Positions 30,915 to 41,284 of a stretch of 64,000 nt of DNA are shown piece after piece (the first letter of the stretch is position 1; the number at the start of each line of letters is the position of its first letter). Where the stretch lies: assembly GCA_001939145.1 (NCBI GenBank), contig LSRX01000709.1, positions 163,315 through 227,314 on the forward strand, read 5' to 3'. The translations under genes and the position numbers were made by a program. The DNA comes from Symbiodinium microadriaticum. Taxonomy: Eukaryota > Sar > Dinophyceae > Suessiales > Symbiodiniaceae. The notes beneath the pieces are model-generated. The model was not told where the DNA came from. It made no database searches and saw nothing but the letters and a program-made list of their open reading frames with translations.

Positions 30915-32327
30915 ATGTCGAGATGCCTGAATGGAAGTTCTACACATGATACTGCAGTTTTGTATGCCCCAGTATGGGCATGTAAGAATGCAGGGCCACT
31001 CAAGACCATGTCTGCAGGAAGCTTGATCTACCCTCTAGTTTTTCGGAAGAACGCAAGGAGAAAAACTGCGGCTTGCCGCTTGCCCAAGTTTCAGGATTTT
31101 CACTCGGGATCCGGAATCAGCGGATCGCCTTTGAGGGAGTCTCTCGCTTGGTTCGTTTTCGCGACCACTCACTCCTTCAGGGCTTTGAGCTTTGGGAACC
31201 TATCACAGCTTTGCAGCTGGTCGGAGCAGTGGCATAGTGTGCCCCCGCTCAGCTCCTTCGCTTTGCTGGCGTTATGCTCTGAACTGCCCCCACAGTCTTC
31301 ATGCAGCAAAAGCAACCTTCTGCCCACGGCAAGCAGGGTGACCGGGCCCCACACACCGAAATCATCCTCTCTGCCCTCCCTTTCACCCCATCCAGGCAAG
31401 TCTGCCCTTGAGCTGGGAGCTGGCACAGGCTGTGGGATTGGAAACGCAGGGCTGAGTATTGATGAGCAGGCCGGTAAGGCCCGATACTTGTTGTTCTTCC
31501 AAGCGATGCTTACGCGAGGAGTCGTGGGCCTGACACTGGGCCATCTGGGCGCGGCCTCCTGGCTTCACATGGCATCGCACACATCAATGCTACCGTCAGC
31601 CTTTTGTCTCAAGCCGGCAGTGCAGCAAGCCGCGAGCCTGCATGGCTTCGCACAGCTCCATGTTCTGGAACGTGACACCAGCAACAAGCTCGGCTCCGTT
31701 GTCTCCGACACAGCAGGAGGCTTCGGCAGCTTCGCCAGCTTCAGCAGCTGTGACTGCGATGGAACACTACCAAGACTTCCAAGTTCGCAGTTGAAGAGGA
31801 AACGGATGACACAGAAGGCTTTGTCGACCCAGAGGCAAGAAGACCAGGCACGGCACCGCTGCAGTGCACTCAAGGATTCGTTGACCCAGAGGCCGGAAGA
31901 CCAGGCCTTGCACCACTGCAGTGGACACAAGGGTTCTCGACTCTCGACGGGGACGGACTGCGAGGGACTTCAGTCCAGAAGCACCAAGTGGCAGCAGTGG
32001 AGCGCCCCGGATGGGTCTGCAGAGTCTTCTTCAGGAAGAGAAGAAGGCTACGGAAGATCCATATTTGGAGATGGATGCGGCCAAGGAGATGCCAGTGGAG
32101 TCACACGAGGAGCGGGTGGGCTATTCTATGGCGGATGTGAGCGAGCAGATCCGATGCAGCTTTTGGTTGCTATCGCTACTTCACTTCGTCCAAGAAGGGC
32201 ATCAGCATCGTCAGCCAACGGTGACGAATCAGGGCCTCGGCTTTGTCGCCAGACGATTGCTGTCTGGGATCCAAGCGAGCTACGACCGCTTCCGAGGTCG
32301 CAAAGGCAAGGGCAGAACGCGGCTTGA
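30915..32327 (+). CDS. Hypothetical open frame (470 codons), unassigned
   Basis: The frame begins at an ATG and is the longest outside the retroelements. Composition is Ser/Leu/Cys-rich at the N-terminus; ALELGAGTGCGIGNAG near residue 163 looks like motif I of S-adenosylmethionine-dependent methyltransferases, but the following sequence shows no other methyltransferase motif, so I do not assign it. A 57-base, in-frame tandem repeat lies at 31810-31941. Another phase of the same repeat gives cleaner repeats (GFVDPEAGRPGLAPLQW), so this frame may not be the coding one. It could be part of a multi-exon host gene or chance. Confidence 0.25.
   Translation: MSRCLNGSSTHDTAVLYAPVWACKNAGPLKTMSAGSLIYPLVFRKNARRKTAACRLPKFQDFHSGSGISGSPLRESLAWFVFATTHSFRALSFGNLSQLCSWSEQWHSVPPLSSFALLALCSELPPQSSCSKSNLLPTASRVTGPHTPKSSSLPSLSPHPGKSALELGAGTGCGIGNAGLSIDEQAGKARYLLFFQAMLTRGVVGLTLGHLGAASWLHMASHTSMLPSAFCLKPAVQQAASLHGFAQLHVLERDTSNKLGSVVSDTAGGFGSFASFSSCDCDGTLPRLPSSQLKRKRMTQKALSTQRQEDQARHRCSALKDSLTQRPEDQALHHCSGHKGSRLSTGTDCEGLQSRSTKWQQWSAPDGSAESSSGREEGYGRSIFGDGCGQGDASGVTRGAGGLFYGGCERADPMQLLVAIATSLRPRRASASSANGDESGPRLCRQTIAVWDPSELRPLPRSQRQGQNAA
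31810..31941 (+). repeat. 57-bp tandem repeat, 2.3 copies
   Basis: Units start at 31810, 31867 and 31924 (CACAGAAGG, CACTCAAGG, CACAAGGG), with core TCGACCCAGAGGC and AGACCAGGC. The period is a multiple of three, so it keeps phase in any frame and could encode a 19-residue protein repeat. Confidence 0.8.
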
Positions 32328-32460
32328 CAGCTATCTCAAGCAAGAGCGTGTCATCCCTGTCAGGAAAGAGAGCCGTGGAGTGTACCGATGGACTTGATCA
32401 TCCGCCCGCAGTCGCTCGCCTGCACCGCTACAAGACCCATGGTCACTGCAGTACGTTCGC

Positions 32461-32766
32461 GTGCTGTACATCTGTCCTTCGGGAGCGCATGCCTTGCACC
32501 TGGAAACCTATGTGCACGGTGTCATGTCTATGTCTGTCTACCATCCAGAGTGCAGTTTCACCGCATCCAGCATTGAGAACTCCGCCGAGGGCAAAGAGTG
32601 CTACACAAGGGACTCTGTTGAGCGCTTGCTAGAGGTGCTACACCTGGCCAGCAAAAAGACAGTGACCCAGCTCTGCGCCGGCAAGACAGCTCTCAAGAAA
32701 CTCAAACGGGGAAATCCTGAGGATATCCCGACGAAAGATGACTTCATCAGCAGTCTCGATCTCTGA
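32461..32766 (+). CDS. Possible exon or hypothetical small ORF
   Basis: A 101-codon open stretch starting at a non-ATG codon, with a plausible protein-like C-terminal half (ECYTRDSVERLLEVLHLA, QLCAGKTALKKLKRGN) ending in an acidic tail. It follows an open frame ending at 32397, in another phase, that also ends in a basic stretch. The two could be exons of one host gene, but no domain is recognised and no splice pair was established. Confidence 0.2.
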   Translation: MLYICPSGAHALHLETYVHGVMSMSVYHPECSFTASSIENSAEGKECYTRDSVERLLEVLHLASKKTVTQLCAGKTALKKLKRGNPEDIPTKDDFISSLDL

Positions 32767-35515
32767 GAGACTTTTTGGACTGCTTGTAGAGCCTGCATGT
32801 TGCTAGATCTCCGGATCAGGCCATTTCCATCTCCCGAGCAACCCGTTCCATGCGTCTGCACTGTAAGCCGTTGCGAGCAGTTCGGATACGAAAAAGACTC
32901 TGTACTGAGTGCATGGTGATACAGGTGATACAGCAGCATGTGCCGGTTTTGACAGGCCTAACTCACCAACTTCTGCAGAGTAATGCACTGTGCTTACTCA
33001 GCTCCCATTCTGCCGGATTAGAAGGCTCCGGTCTGCATCACTGACTCGGAAAAGGAGTTGCTACCGTTGATGGAGCAGAACATTCAGGTGCTAGGGGTTT
33101 GTTTGGTTCCGATCGTTCTGCCCGGAAATGTCCCCATACCTTGCAGGCCAACAGCCTCGGTTCCTGCACTATCGCCCGCCGCCTGGATTGGGGCGATGAG
33201 ACCAGCTACATGCACGAGCCGCTGTATTGAAGAGATGTCGCCGCATGTCGCCGGTTAGGGATTCGATGTGGCAGGGGCAAGTGACGTAGGCATAACAGCT
33301 TTGTGCTCTTGCAGCGAGAGCGACTCGAATCTGATGATTCGCCCACACGTCTTAGGAAACCCGACCTCCTTGTCGCAGCTGCACCTGAGCCGAAGATGAT
33401 ATGGCTGTGAGCTACAGCCCCGACATGCCTCGATACTGAGGACGTGCTCTACGAGGGCGTCTCTTGCATGCATCCTGGAGACGCCCTCGTAGCTTCAGAT
33501 GATATCATCGTTGAGGGTTTGGGGCTCAGGAATTCATAGGCCCAAAGCCCGGAGCCCGGTAGATTTCGCGACGGCGACATCTTGCCGTTCAGCTACGGCA
33601 CTCGGAGACATATTCTTAAGTAGCACTGGGATCCAAAACCGTGGCCTAGGCTGCTCAGGTGAGAGGCCAGATGGCTCATGAAACCAAGGCAGCTTTGAGG
33701 TCAGTTGGGGCACTTGAGGCCTTTGAATTAATTGTGTTTTGAGATTGAGGGTGCCTACAGCTGCTTCGGCCTTTTCGCAGCTCAGAAAAGCTCGTGCAGA
33801 GACCAGGACGGAAGCCTGTTTGCCAGAGCCGTTGCCGGACACCTTGGCATGCGCTCTGAGGCCCTGGTGTTTCTGAACTTTTCTGGTCACAGTGTGCAGG
33901 AGTTAGGAGATGCTTGTGGATTTGGGCCAAATCCATCTCAGATGCAGAGTCAGGTCCCCGAGGCCCGGGAAAGGGTCCCTATTGGACAAATGTTGGTGCT
34001 TCAGTTCCATGCTTTGAACATCTACATTTGATGTGCTTTTGCTGTGAGCAGAGATTGGGCAAGGCGTACGTGGCCAACCACCACAACCCGAAGAACTGCG
34101 AGGCAGTAGGCTTTCGCTTTTCACTTTGTGATCGGTCGGCATCTCGCTCGCTAATGCCAAATGAAGCCAGCTGTAGGTAAAATCCTATTCTGTAGGTTCG
34201 GGCATCAAGATCTTAAGATTGTTTGAGCTATCTGGTTCTTCCTCGTTCCCCGACTCGTGTTCTGAACTGTGTGCACCCTCCCAGAGACTGGTGCCCTTGG
34301 CCTTGGACCTGATGTCAGCCATCCCCAAGCAGCGTTTGGCAGGCAACCCTCGGCTTTCTCAGAGCAGTCCTTCAGAAGGGCATGGAGGTGCAGAGACTCG
34401 AGGACGCCGAGGGCTTCGCCCTGGGCTGCCTCCAGAGTCGAAGCGGCTTTCGGGATGCCCGCTTCGTTTCACTTGGCCGAGACGTTGAGGCAGTTATCTG
34501 AGAGAGAGGCCGAGAGAGGCCGAGGGCCCGGCGCGGGCCGAGTGAACTCTTGCTCTGCTCTCAGGCCGCCCTTCGCTCGGTTCGGGATGCCCGCTTCCGC
34601 GAGCGGGACCTGAGTCCGATGAAGCCGCTAGTTCGAGCAAGAGCTGAGAGAGCTACAGTAAAGAGAGAGAGGAAGCTTGAACAGAGTTCAGAAATTCATT
34701 CGTGTCTTTTCATGACACGCCTAGATTTGCTACCGCTCCCAGGCAGCCCTCAATAGTGTTCAGATATTCTTGTAGCTCCCTGGGTCCTGGATCAAGGCCG
34801 GCTGTAGGCGCATCGCGCGTCGGTCAGGGTGGCGTTTGAGGTTCCAGGTTATTATTGCACGCTGCGTGAAGCATAGATCCAGGCACATTCAGATCTTCCG
34901 CCTCACATGGCGGCGAACTTCCTCACTTTGATGAGGAAGCACCCCTCATGCACTACTTGGCACCTGGACCAGCAAGGAGAAATCGTCCGCGACTCTGTTC
35001 ACAAGCATGTCTGGTGGCAGTAGAGTGGAAGGGAAATGATAGGGCACTGTTGTGGCCACTTGACTTCACAGGAAACTGTCACGGCATCTACCACGCGACC
35101 GAGAGCTGGGCTTCAAGGCCATGGTATAGGCGTGAGTGAGCAGCTGAGTCTGGGTCACACCCCGTGTTTGCTTCGTTTTGAGCTGCAATACGTACCTGTA
35201 AGTACCCAAGGTCGTGGCTGGCAACCTGTCGGTTCCCTCTTCCCTTGTGCGGAAGGTCGGTCTTGGACGCCTTTGTCGACAAGATCGCCAGAGTAAGTGG
35301 TCATCGCGCTGGCAAGGCTGAGCTGAGCCTCCTGCTTCGAGAGCTGACGGCGCAAGAGACCAAAACGTCCAGGAGAACCAAGTCCATGTGACTGCGTGTC
35401 AGCTGCCCCCTTAGGGCCTTAGAGCTTTCCGAGGTTACAGCGCTGAAGATCGCCTGAGAAGGCGAGTTACCAAATGAGGCGCAGATGTGGGTCGGGTCAT
35501 GTCATCATGTCGTAT
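32767..35515. other. Region without a recognisable gene; one strong hairpin
   Basis: Short frames only, none assignable. A 15-bp perfect inverted repeat lies at 33449-33492. GAGAGAGGCCGAG direct repeats occur at about 34501-34530. Confidence 0.45.
33449..33492. other. Perfect 15-bp hairpin
   Basis: Arms CTACGAGGGCGTCTC (33449-33463) and its exact reverse complement (33478-33492), separated by a 14-base loop. The loop contains TGCATGCA. No T run follows, so it does not look like a transcription terminator; the context is non-coding. Confidence 0.85.
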
Positions 35516-35682
35516 CAGTTAGGACCAGTTAAGACCCCCTTCGCCTGTTTTGGGCTATGGCACCACCGACCCCGCCAATCATTAGCCCAATATCTGATCA
35601 CACTCTCGAACCCCAATACTCCTACCTACCTAAGTGCCATAGCTCAAAAGGGGCAACTTGTTCCTTATAGAATTTGGTTCAG
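35516..35682 (+). repeat. Left terminal inverted repeat
   Basis: Matches the reverse complement of 36950-37105. The first ~95 aligned bases agree at roughly nine in ten positions, including a long identical block (AATCATTAGCCC to CACACTCT); agreement falls inward. The first ten bases are duplicated in tandem (35516-35525 and 35526-35535, one mismatch). Confidence 0.85.
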
Positions 35683-35743
35683 GGTTTGGGGTTAAGGGTT
35701 AAATCAAAGCTTAATCTTGTCGGATTATCCAGGAATGTTGTAA

Positions 35744-36402
35744 CTATAACAATAATGCAAATAATGTATAACTGCTTATAAATTTTACATTATAACTTTG
35801 CGGTTTGGGTAGATTCTTATGGTTCTGAACGATCATCTCATTTAAGAACCGGGATGTTGCTTGTAAATCTTCATAATGCAAACTACTGTCTCTTTTTATA
35901 GCATATTGTAAATAATATATTGTCTGAATAAACATATGATATACACTTTGATAGTAGTGAAAGTAACCACATAGGGTATATTTGAAACAATTCCTTTTCT
36001 CCTGATGCCATGTATAAAAGTCTGTATCTAGGTTCTCATGCATTGCTTTCATTTCACTATGTAACTCAAGTGTATAATCTTCCATTTGAACATCATCTCG
36101 CATACCTTTTGAACTTCATCAAATTCTGGATATGTACATAATTTAGTAAACGGACATACGCAATCATCAAATAAATTCCTTAGCTTACAACATTTGCCGC
36201 AACAATAGTAATCTGCAAACTGATCTTTACAGATATGTAAGACATCGCATTTACCTAGTAACATTTTCTGTCTGTTCTTAGCTGGGATACACTTATTACA
36301 GCTATTGAAACAATTAGATTTGGATATTTCACTATAAAACGGATATGTTTCATCATCACTTTCACTTTCATATTCACTCTGACTTTCGTATTCACCTGTC
36401 AC
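35744..36402 (-). pseudogene. Cys-rich, AT-rich reading frame broken by one frameshift; unrecognised
   Basis: The minus strand has a 117-codon frame (36402-36049) starting at ATG, overlapped by a second frame (36103-35744) in the -1 phase. The first has an acidic Ser/Glu N-terminus and about a dozen Cys in 70 residues (CFNSCNKC, YYCCGKCC, DDCVCPFTKLC), spaced like metal-binding or disulfide motifs. The second is rich in aromatic residues and helix-forming (CFKYTLCGYFHYYQSVY) and ends in a hydrophobic segment. Both share the same AT-rich codon use, so I infer one gene broken near 36100. Immediately before the break is CAAAAGG, compatible with an indel or with slippage. I recognise no family. 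The bias is unlike any other gene in the window, pointing to transfer from an AT-rich genome. Confidence 0.5.
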
Positions 36403-36729
36403 TCATTGCCACAATAATATATAAGTTGCTATTTCTTCAAGTCATTATCGTCAGAAAGATTACTTTCTTAAGATTTACTGGGTCACGGTTTCTTCTCTAC
36501 TTTTATTGGCATTATTGTTATACACACTTTTTCATAATGATAGATTATGAAAATTTGCACCGGCTTCCTAGGATTTAACGAAACGAGTTACGAATCAATG
36601 TCATTTCCAAACTCTTATGGTTTGCCTATGAACCTGTAGAACCTGCTAGGCACGCGGGGGCATTGGCTCACTTCCTTCTTTTGCAGACTTTTTTATGCCA
36701 TAGATGGCCTGTCACACTAAGCTAGATGT
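36403..36729. other. AT-rich interior of the inverted-repeat element, no gene
   Basis: Lies between the two decayed minus-strand frames. Poly-pyrimidine and T-rich stretches (TTTTGCAGACTTTTTT near 36680) but no ORF or recognisable signal. Confidence 0.4.
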
Positions 36730-37035
36730 TTAATCCATAATATTTAAGCTATTCTTCAATATAATTACATCTTTGTCTATCCGTTCAACCTCTTCTTCTA
36801 GCTTATCATTTTTTCTTCTAGCTCCTCGGGTGTTACTTGTGATTTGCCCCATCCAGTGTCACATATTGTGACTGATCCGTTTGATCTACCTCATCAGTTC
36901 TAAAGATTTCATCAGGCGAAACATTCCGACCGCCAAATTTCAGGTTCTTAACCAAGATTCTATAAGACACCCTTTGCCCAGTTTGGGTGTATGGCACCGA
37001 GGTAAATACGGGTATTGGGGTTCTAGAGTGTGATC
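36730..37035 (-). pseudogene. Decayed basic/coiled-coil reading frame reading out of the right inverted repeat
   Basis: The minus strand is open from about 37035 to a stop at 36833, beginning inside the inverted repeat and reading PIPVFTSVPYTQTG, RILVKNLKFGGRN and SPDEIF. After at least two frame changes a second open stretch (KLEEEVERIDKDV, ending at 36730) has coiled-coil heptads. The pieces lie head to tail in one direction with similar composition, so I read them as one degraded gene upstream of the Cys-rich frame. No domain is recognised. Confidence 0.4.
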
Positions 37036-37105
37036 AGATATTGGGCTAATGATTGGCAGGGTGAGTGGTGCTATGGCCCAAAACAGGCGAAGGGGGTCCT
37101 AACTG
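36950..37105 (-). repeat. Right terminal inverted repeat
   Basis: Reverse complement of the left repeat, ending GGTCCTAACTG at 37105. Part of it is also open in the minus-strand frame that leads into the decayed basic/coiled-coil gene, whereas the left copy has stops in the corresponding frame. Confidence 0.85.
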
Positions 37106-37317
37106 TATCATCGTCAAGCAAGGCAATTCGGGTGCAGTCATTGTAGCCCATTGCGTACTTTGCCCTCGTCATTCTTGTCCTGTGTTGAGCGGGCTGGCAG
37201 GCATACAAAAGCTAGCAGCAACTGATATCCAGAATCATGGTAGATTTCTCCCTTGTTTGACTCGCCCAAGTGCAGTGAGCTCCAAGCAGGTTGGCATCGA
37301 TGCAGTTTGGTCGTTTT

Positions 37318-37447
37318 CGCAGCCAATTGTTTGAAGATCTCTTCAGCAGTCGGGCGTGGATCCAGCGCACCCCCTGGTTTCCGATCTAGGCATTTTTGAA
37401 AGACTGGCTGGTACCGACCATCCAACCAAGTAGCCAATCCGCAGGGC
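37318..37447 (-). pseudogene. Protein kinase domain tail fragment
   Basis: On the minus strand, about 40 codons read WLDGRYQPVFQKCLD and DPRPTAEEIFKQL, the end of a eukaryotic protein kinase domain (subdomain XI: Cys-Leu-Asp before an Arg-Pro-Thr-Ala-Glu-Glu-Ile motif). A TTATGCAG upstream of 37447 could be a splice acceptor. The rest of the kinase was not recognised on either side, so this is an isolated exon or a remnant. It starts about 210 bases from the inverted-repeat element. Confidence 0.4.
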
Positions 37448-40400
37448 CTGCATAATTACTAGTTAAGACTGGCTTCAAAGCAATCCATGTGGATGGTATC
37501 ACGGTTAGGGCTCCATGTGAAAACCGGCAGTGCGCCTGTCCATAACCACACCTCTGTTGGAAGGGCCTGATTCATTTAACGCGGCAATTCAACTGTCTCC
37601 CAGCCCGCGCAGAGTTGTCTCCGTTCATGTGCGTAACAGTTTGCCGACCACAAGGGCCTTGAATTTTATGTCCGGTACTCTAACCATGCGTAATCTACTA
37701 GACCTCCGGGACTGAATCTATGAAATCACTTGCCGTGCATGTGAGTGTCATCCCAATCATCCCAATGTCTATTCGGAAATCCTATAGCTGAAAGCGCGTT
37801 GGTTGCTGCCATTCTCGTTCTGTCTTTCTGGCTGTTTCCCTCTCGTTCTCGTTCTCGCTCGGTCTGGTTCTCCCCATGCATAATTCTTTTGAAGAAGTTC
37901 CTCAGCCCTCGGCTGAACCCTATAAAAAAAAAAACTCCCAGATGACTTCACAGTCCGTTACGGCGTGGGGCTTGACAGACAGAGGGCTGCATTAAATGTA
38001 GTGCGAGTCCGGAATCTGCAGCCAATCTGCAGGTAGATAGTCAGTCAGTGCAGGGGTTGCTGTCGTGGTGCTTGTGATCTTTGTGCACACCGAATAAACC
38101 TAACAAGACCACTATGGCACTGTGGAGCCAACATGCGTTGCTCTTGTATAGGCGTCTCATTGCGCTCCAGCAAGTCCTGCCCTCCTGTGGCATCTCCACT
38201 TGACCCATTTTGGGTATCGCTCTGGTTGAGAAAGGAAACTCTTCTTGGTAACGTCGCACCGGCAGCATGACACCCACCAGGTCTCACACCAGCCAGATTC
38301 GAGGGTTGCTTCTCAAAGCTTGGGTGTGGCGAAATGCTCACGGTTGTAATTTTGGCGTTCAGACCTTCAGCCGCCCGAACTCCCTCGTCCCCGTCCCCTC
38401 GCCTCACGCCTCCCTCGATTTGGGGAAGCACCTGCTGTACATAAGAATCGACAAGATTGATGCTCGAGGCCGAGACGCAGTCTAGGGACGGATGCCAACC
38501 CATCTTGCGCGAGGAAAATGGAATCGGGGCTTCGTGTTGCTGCCGCTCTTTTGCCTTCCAGCTCCATCATGCTCTTGTGCTCTCTTTCTCTCTCTTGCTC
38601 TCTCTGTTGCTCTTGGTTCGTTTGCGTTGGTAGTTATTGGTAGCTAGGTCGGTCGGTAGGTGGGTACTGTACTCGTAGCTGGGTACTGCAGGCTGCGGTG
38701 CCAACACATTCGTGAAGGCGCGCACGCGGCAAGACTCCCACCGCAATCCGCACAGTCTGAGGTGTTGTCGAAGTTAGGGCCACAGGCTCGCACGTTCCAA
38801 CCGTCGATGTCCTCCTCATGATGCCATGATCTCGTTGCACTCGAAGCCAGCAGCCCGAGGCTGTTCTTCGAACCTGTATTGGTACATGCCCGAGACATAA
38901 AATAATCACAAGGCTCGTCCCGAGAAGGACAGGAGAACGCACCGCAAGGGGTTTGTCGCAGAACTGGTGCTGTCGCAGCGCAAATGCTCGTCCGCGACTC
39001 AACATCCCGCGTATGCCGCCCATAGGCTGCTGTCGCTATCCTTTAAATTGAGCACAAAGGAAGTTGCGGCTTTCGAGCACTGCAACAAGCTCAGCCAGGA
39101 CGCGCCCGCGATCAGCAACCCACTGAGCGCGACTTTGTGCCACAACTGACACGCCCGGTCTCGAGATGTCGTGCAATTCAGTAGTGTCTTCATGTGTCTC
39201 CAATCCCGTCATGCCGTGGTCCACCCTCTGCAACTTCCCGCAGCGTGGCAATTTGTCCTGCAGCCAGGGTTACTTCCGGTTGGAAAACATTTGTTACAGA
39301 ATAGGAAGCGCGATGTCAGCATGTGTCAACATGCCTGGTGGACCTGCAGGCATTGTGGTGAGCTTCAAAGGACCATCGCCTTTCGCCTCATTTGGTTTGG
39401 ATTTTGCAATGTTTGTGTGACGACACAGCGAGATTGCCGGCATGCCGAACATAGCAAAACATTGTATATTCGCGTGCCTCTTCACCAAGTAAGTGTATGC
39501 AGCCCGCGTCAATTGTGCATGGAACGGGGCATGGCAAGATGGAAACTTCGAACTACAACTGCTTCCCGACGTGCAGTGTGCGTGGTTGCTCCCGTTGATG
39601 TGTGCCTTGCCGCTGTCAAACCACGCTCTTCAGCATGATAAAAACCTCTCACCTCGTCGCGACAACGATCGAACGCGCGGTGGAGAAGCCGCCAACCTAG
39701 CCGCTGCCAGAGCGTGGCTTCCTTGCGCTTGGCGTCCCCATCGGGCACGACGACACCCCCCGTCTTGGGTTTATTGCAGAATGGGTGCACGTACGTTTCT
39801 ATTGAACCGCTATTATTCTGCAATAAGCGTACGTTTCTGCAACAAACATTCTTTGTGATGGGCGTGCTTACCGGTATCGGCGGATATGCGTTCCAACCTA
39901 TCAGGATTTTCGGAATTAAGCTTTGCGTGGTGTTCCGCTTTTCGATTTTGTGGGTTCCAGCGACATCAGGGTATGCGGACGTGCACAGTTTCCAATTCCG
40001 ATTATGATACTTCGACAAAATGGCACGAGGGTCGCGACAGAACATATCAAAACATTCTGCTGCTCGAGTCATCAGAACCGGAAATTATTCCACCCGTTTT
40101 CGTGCTGTGATGCGCAGGGCTTTGCCCTGCTTCCCGATGCGGCTACGGGAAGCCGAGTGAGACAAGGCACTTTTTTGCAGCCGTCCGGCGTGGGTACTCA
40201 AGGCGTCATGACGTGAGCCTGCGTGGACACACTGCTCTGTCTCCTGAGAATAACATGACATTACACCTGGGGCGGAGTTACACTTGGTTTTGTTGTTGCA
40301 AGGTCAGTGGCTTTCCACAAAGGCGCAAGCTCCTTATTCACATGCACAAAACAAAGGCTCACATAAGTTGTTGGTGGGTAACGTCCGTCGGCTGATATGG

Positions 40401-41284
40401 TCGAACGTTTCCACTTGTGCCAAAATGGTTTGAGCCAAACTTTCGCCCAGGATGATACTTTCATTTGTGGACTTCACGCCATGGTTTGAGACCGCTATCG
40501 AGCGGGATATGGAATACAGTGCATTTTGCTCGATCTGTGGCCGTGTAAAGCGTGAATGAAGTGGTCCTAACCACTCACCAGCCATTCACAGGCAAGGTGT
40601 CTCGCTCGCCGCCCGTCGCACGACAACGGCGTAGCGCCACCCCGCTGCGTGTGTCCAATGGTGCAAACATGCGCAGGTCGCAGCCCACTCCCCGGTTGCT
40701 TCGGCTCCCGCGGGATGCCCTCCCGTTCGGTTTCCCCGACTGGAACTCGACTGAAAGGTAACCTTGTGCCGATAAGTGACCTCGTGCCAGCTGGCGCTTC
40801 GCTCGTGCCGCCATCCGTCTCCCAGATCACTGCACCGGCCAGATCTGTGACACAACCCGATTCGAGCTCGGTCGCAGATGTGGAGACGTGCGCCTTATGC
40901 CAGATTGAGCTCCACGCTGTCGCGCCTTTGTGGGAATGGCGATGCATCTGCCGCGTCATTTCGGATGCGGGCTGGTGCTGCTGCTGATGCCATTTTTGGT
41001 GTCAAGGTGTGAACAAAATTGTTGGGAAGACTTACTAGACCAACCTGAGCTTGGTATGCCAGGTCGCCCGGACTATATCCTGGCACTGTGCTGCCCGCGA
41101 TTGCCCGCGTGTGTCCGCGTGGGATGTTCCGCTGCACGCACAAGAAAAGTAACGGTCGGCTGTGTTTCGGTATGTGTCTCCTTCAAAGAAAGGGTGCCCT
41201 GCAAACCACCCCCTTTGCCTAGGAGAGCCAAAGTTTGGAAGCGAACGGGGCATGCTTACCTGATCTCCGAACGATGGGGTGAGC
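37448..41284. other. Region without a recognisable gene
   Basis: Short frames only, none assignable. A 13-base A run lies near 37923, CT-rich sequence at about 38578-38615, and a small inverted/direct repeat cluster at 39771-39838. Confidence 0.45.
39771..39838. repeat. Short inverted and direct repeat cluster
   Basis: TTATTGCAGAAT (39771-39782) and its exact reverse complement (39815-39826) are 32 bases apart; CGTACGTTTCT occurs twice in direct orientation (39790-39800, 39828-39838). Could be a relic of a small element or a structured site. Confidence 0.6.

Larger units (their letters stand above)
35516..37105. mobile_element. AT-rich element with ~155-bp terminal inverted repeats
   Basis: The ends are inverted repeats beginning CAGTTAGGAC and flanked on both sides by TAT, a possible 3-bp target duplication (35513-35515, 37106-37108). 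The interior is sharply AT-rich: 22% G+C by count at 35881-35940 and 28% at 36121-36180, against a much more G+C-rich surround. It carries two decayed minus-strand reading regions: a Cys-rich one (35744-36402) and a basic/coiled-coil one (36730-37035). No transposase motif is recognised, so it is either a non-autonomous DNA transposon that captured foreign sequence or a remnant of an integrated element from an AT-rich genome. Superfamily cannot be assigned. Confidence 0.7.

Noticed and set aside
30915..32327. Methyltransferase, from ALELGAGTGCGIG
   Set aside because: Only motif I is matched; no acidic residue after the second strand or later motif follows.
35744..36402. Assignment of the Cys-rich AT-rich frame to an apicomplexan variable surface protein family
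   Set aside because: AT-rich codons and many Cys are only a superficial resemblance; no family-specific motif could be recognised.
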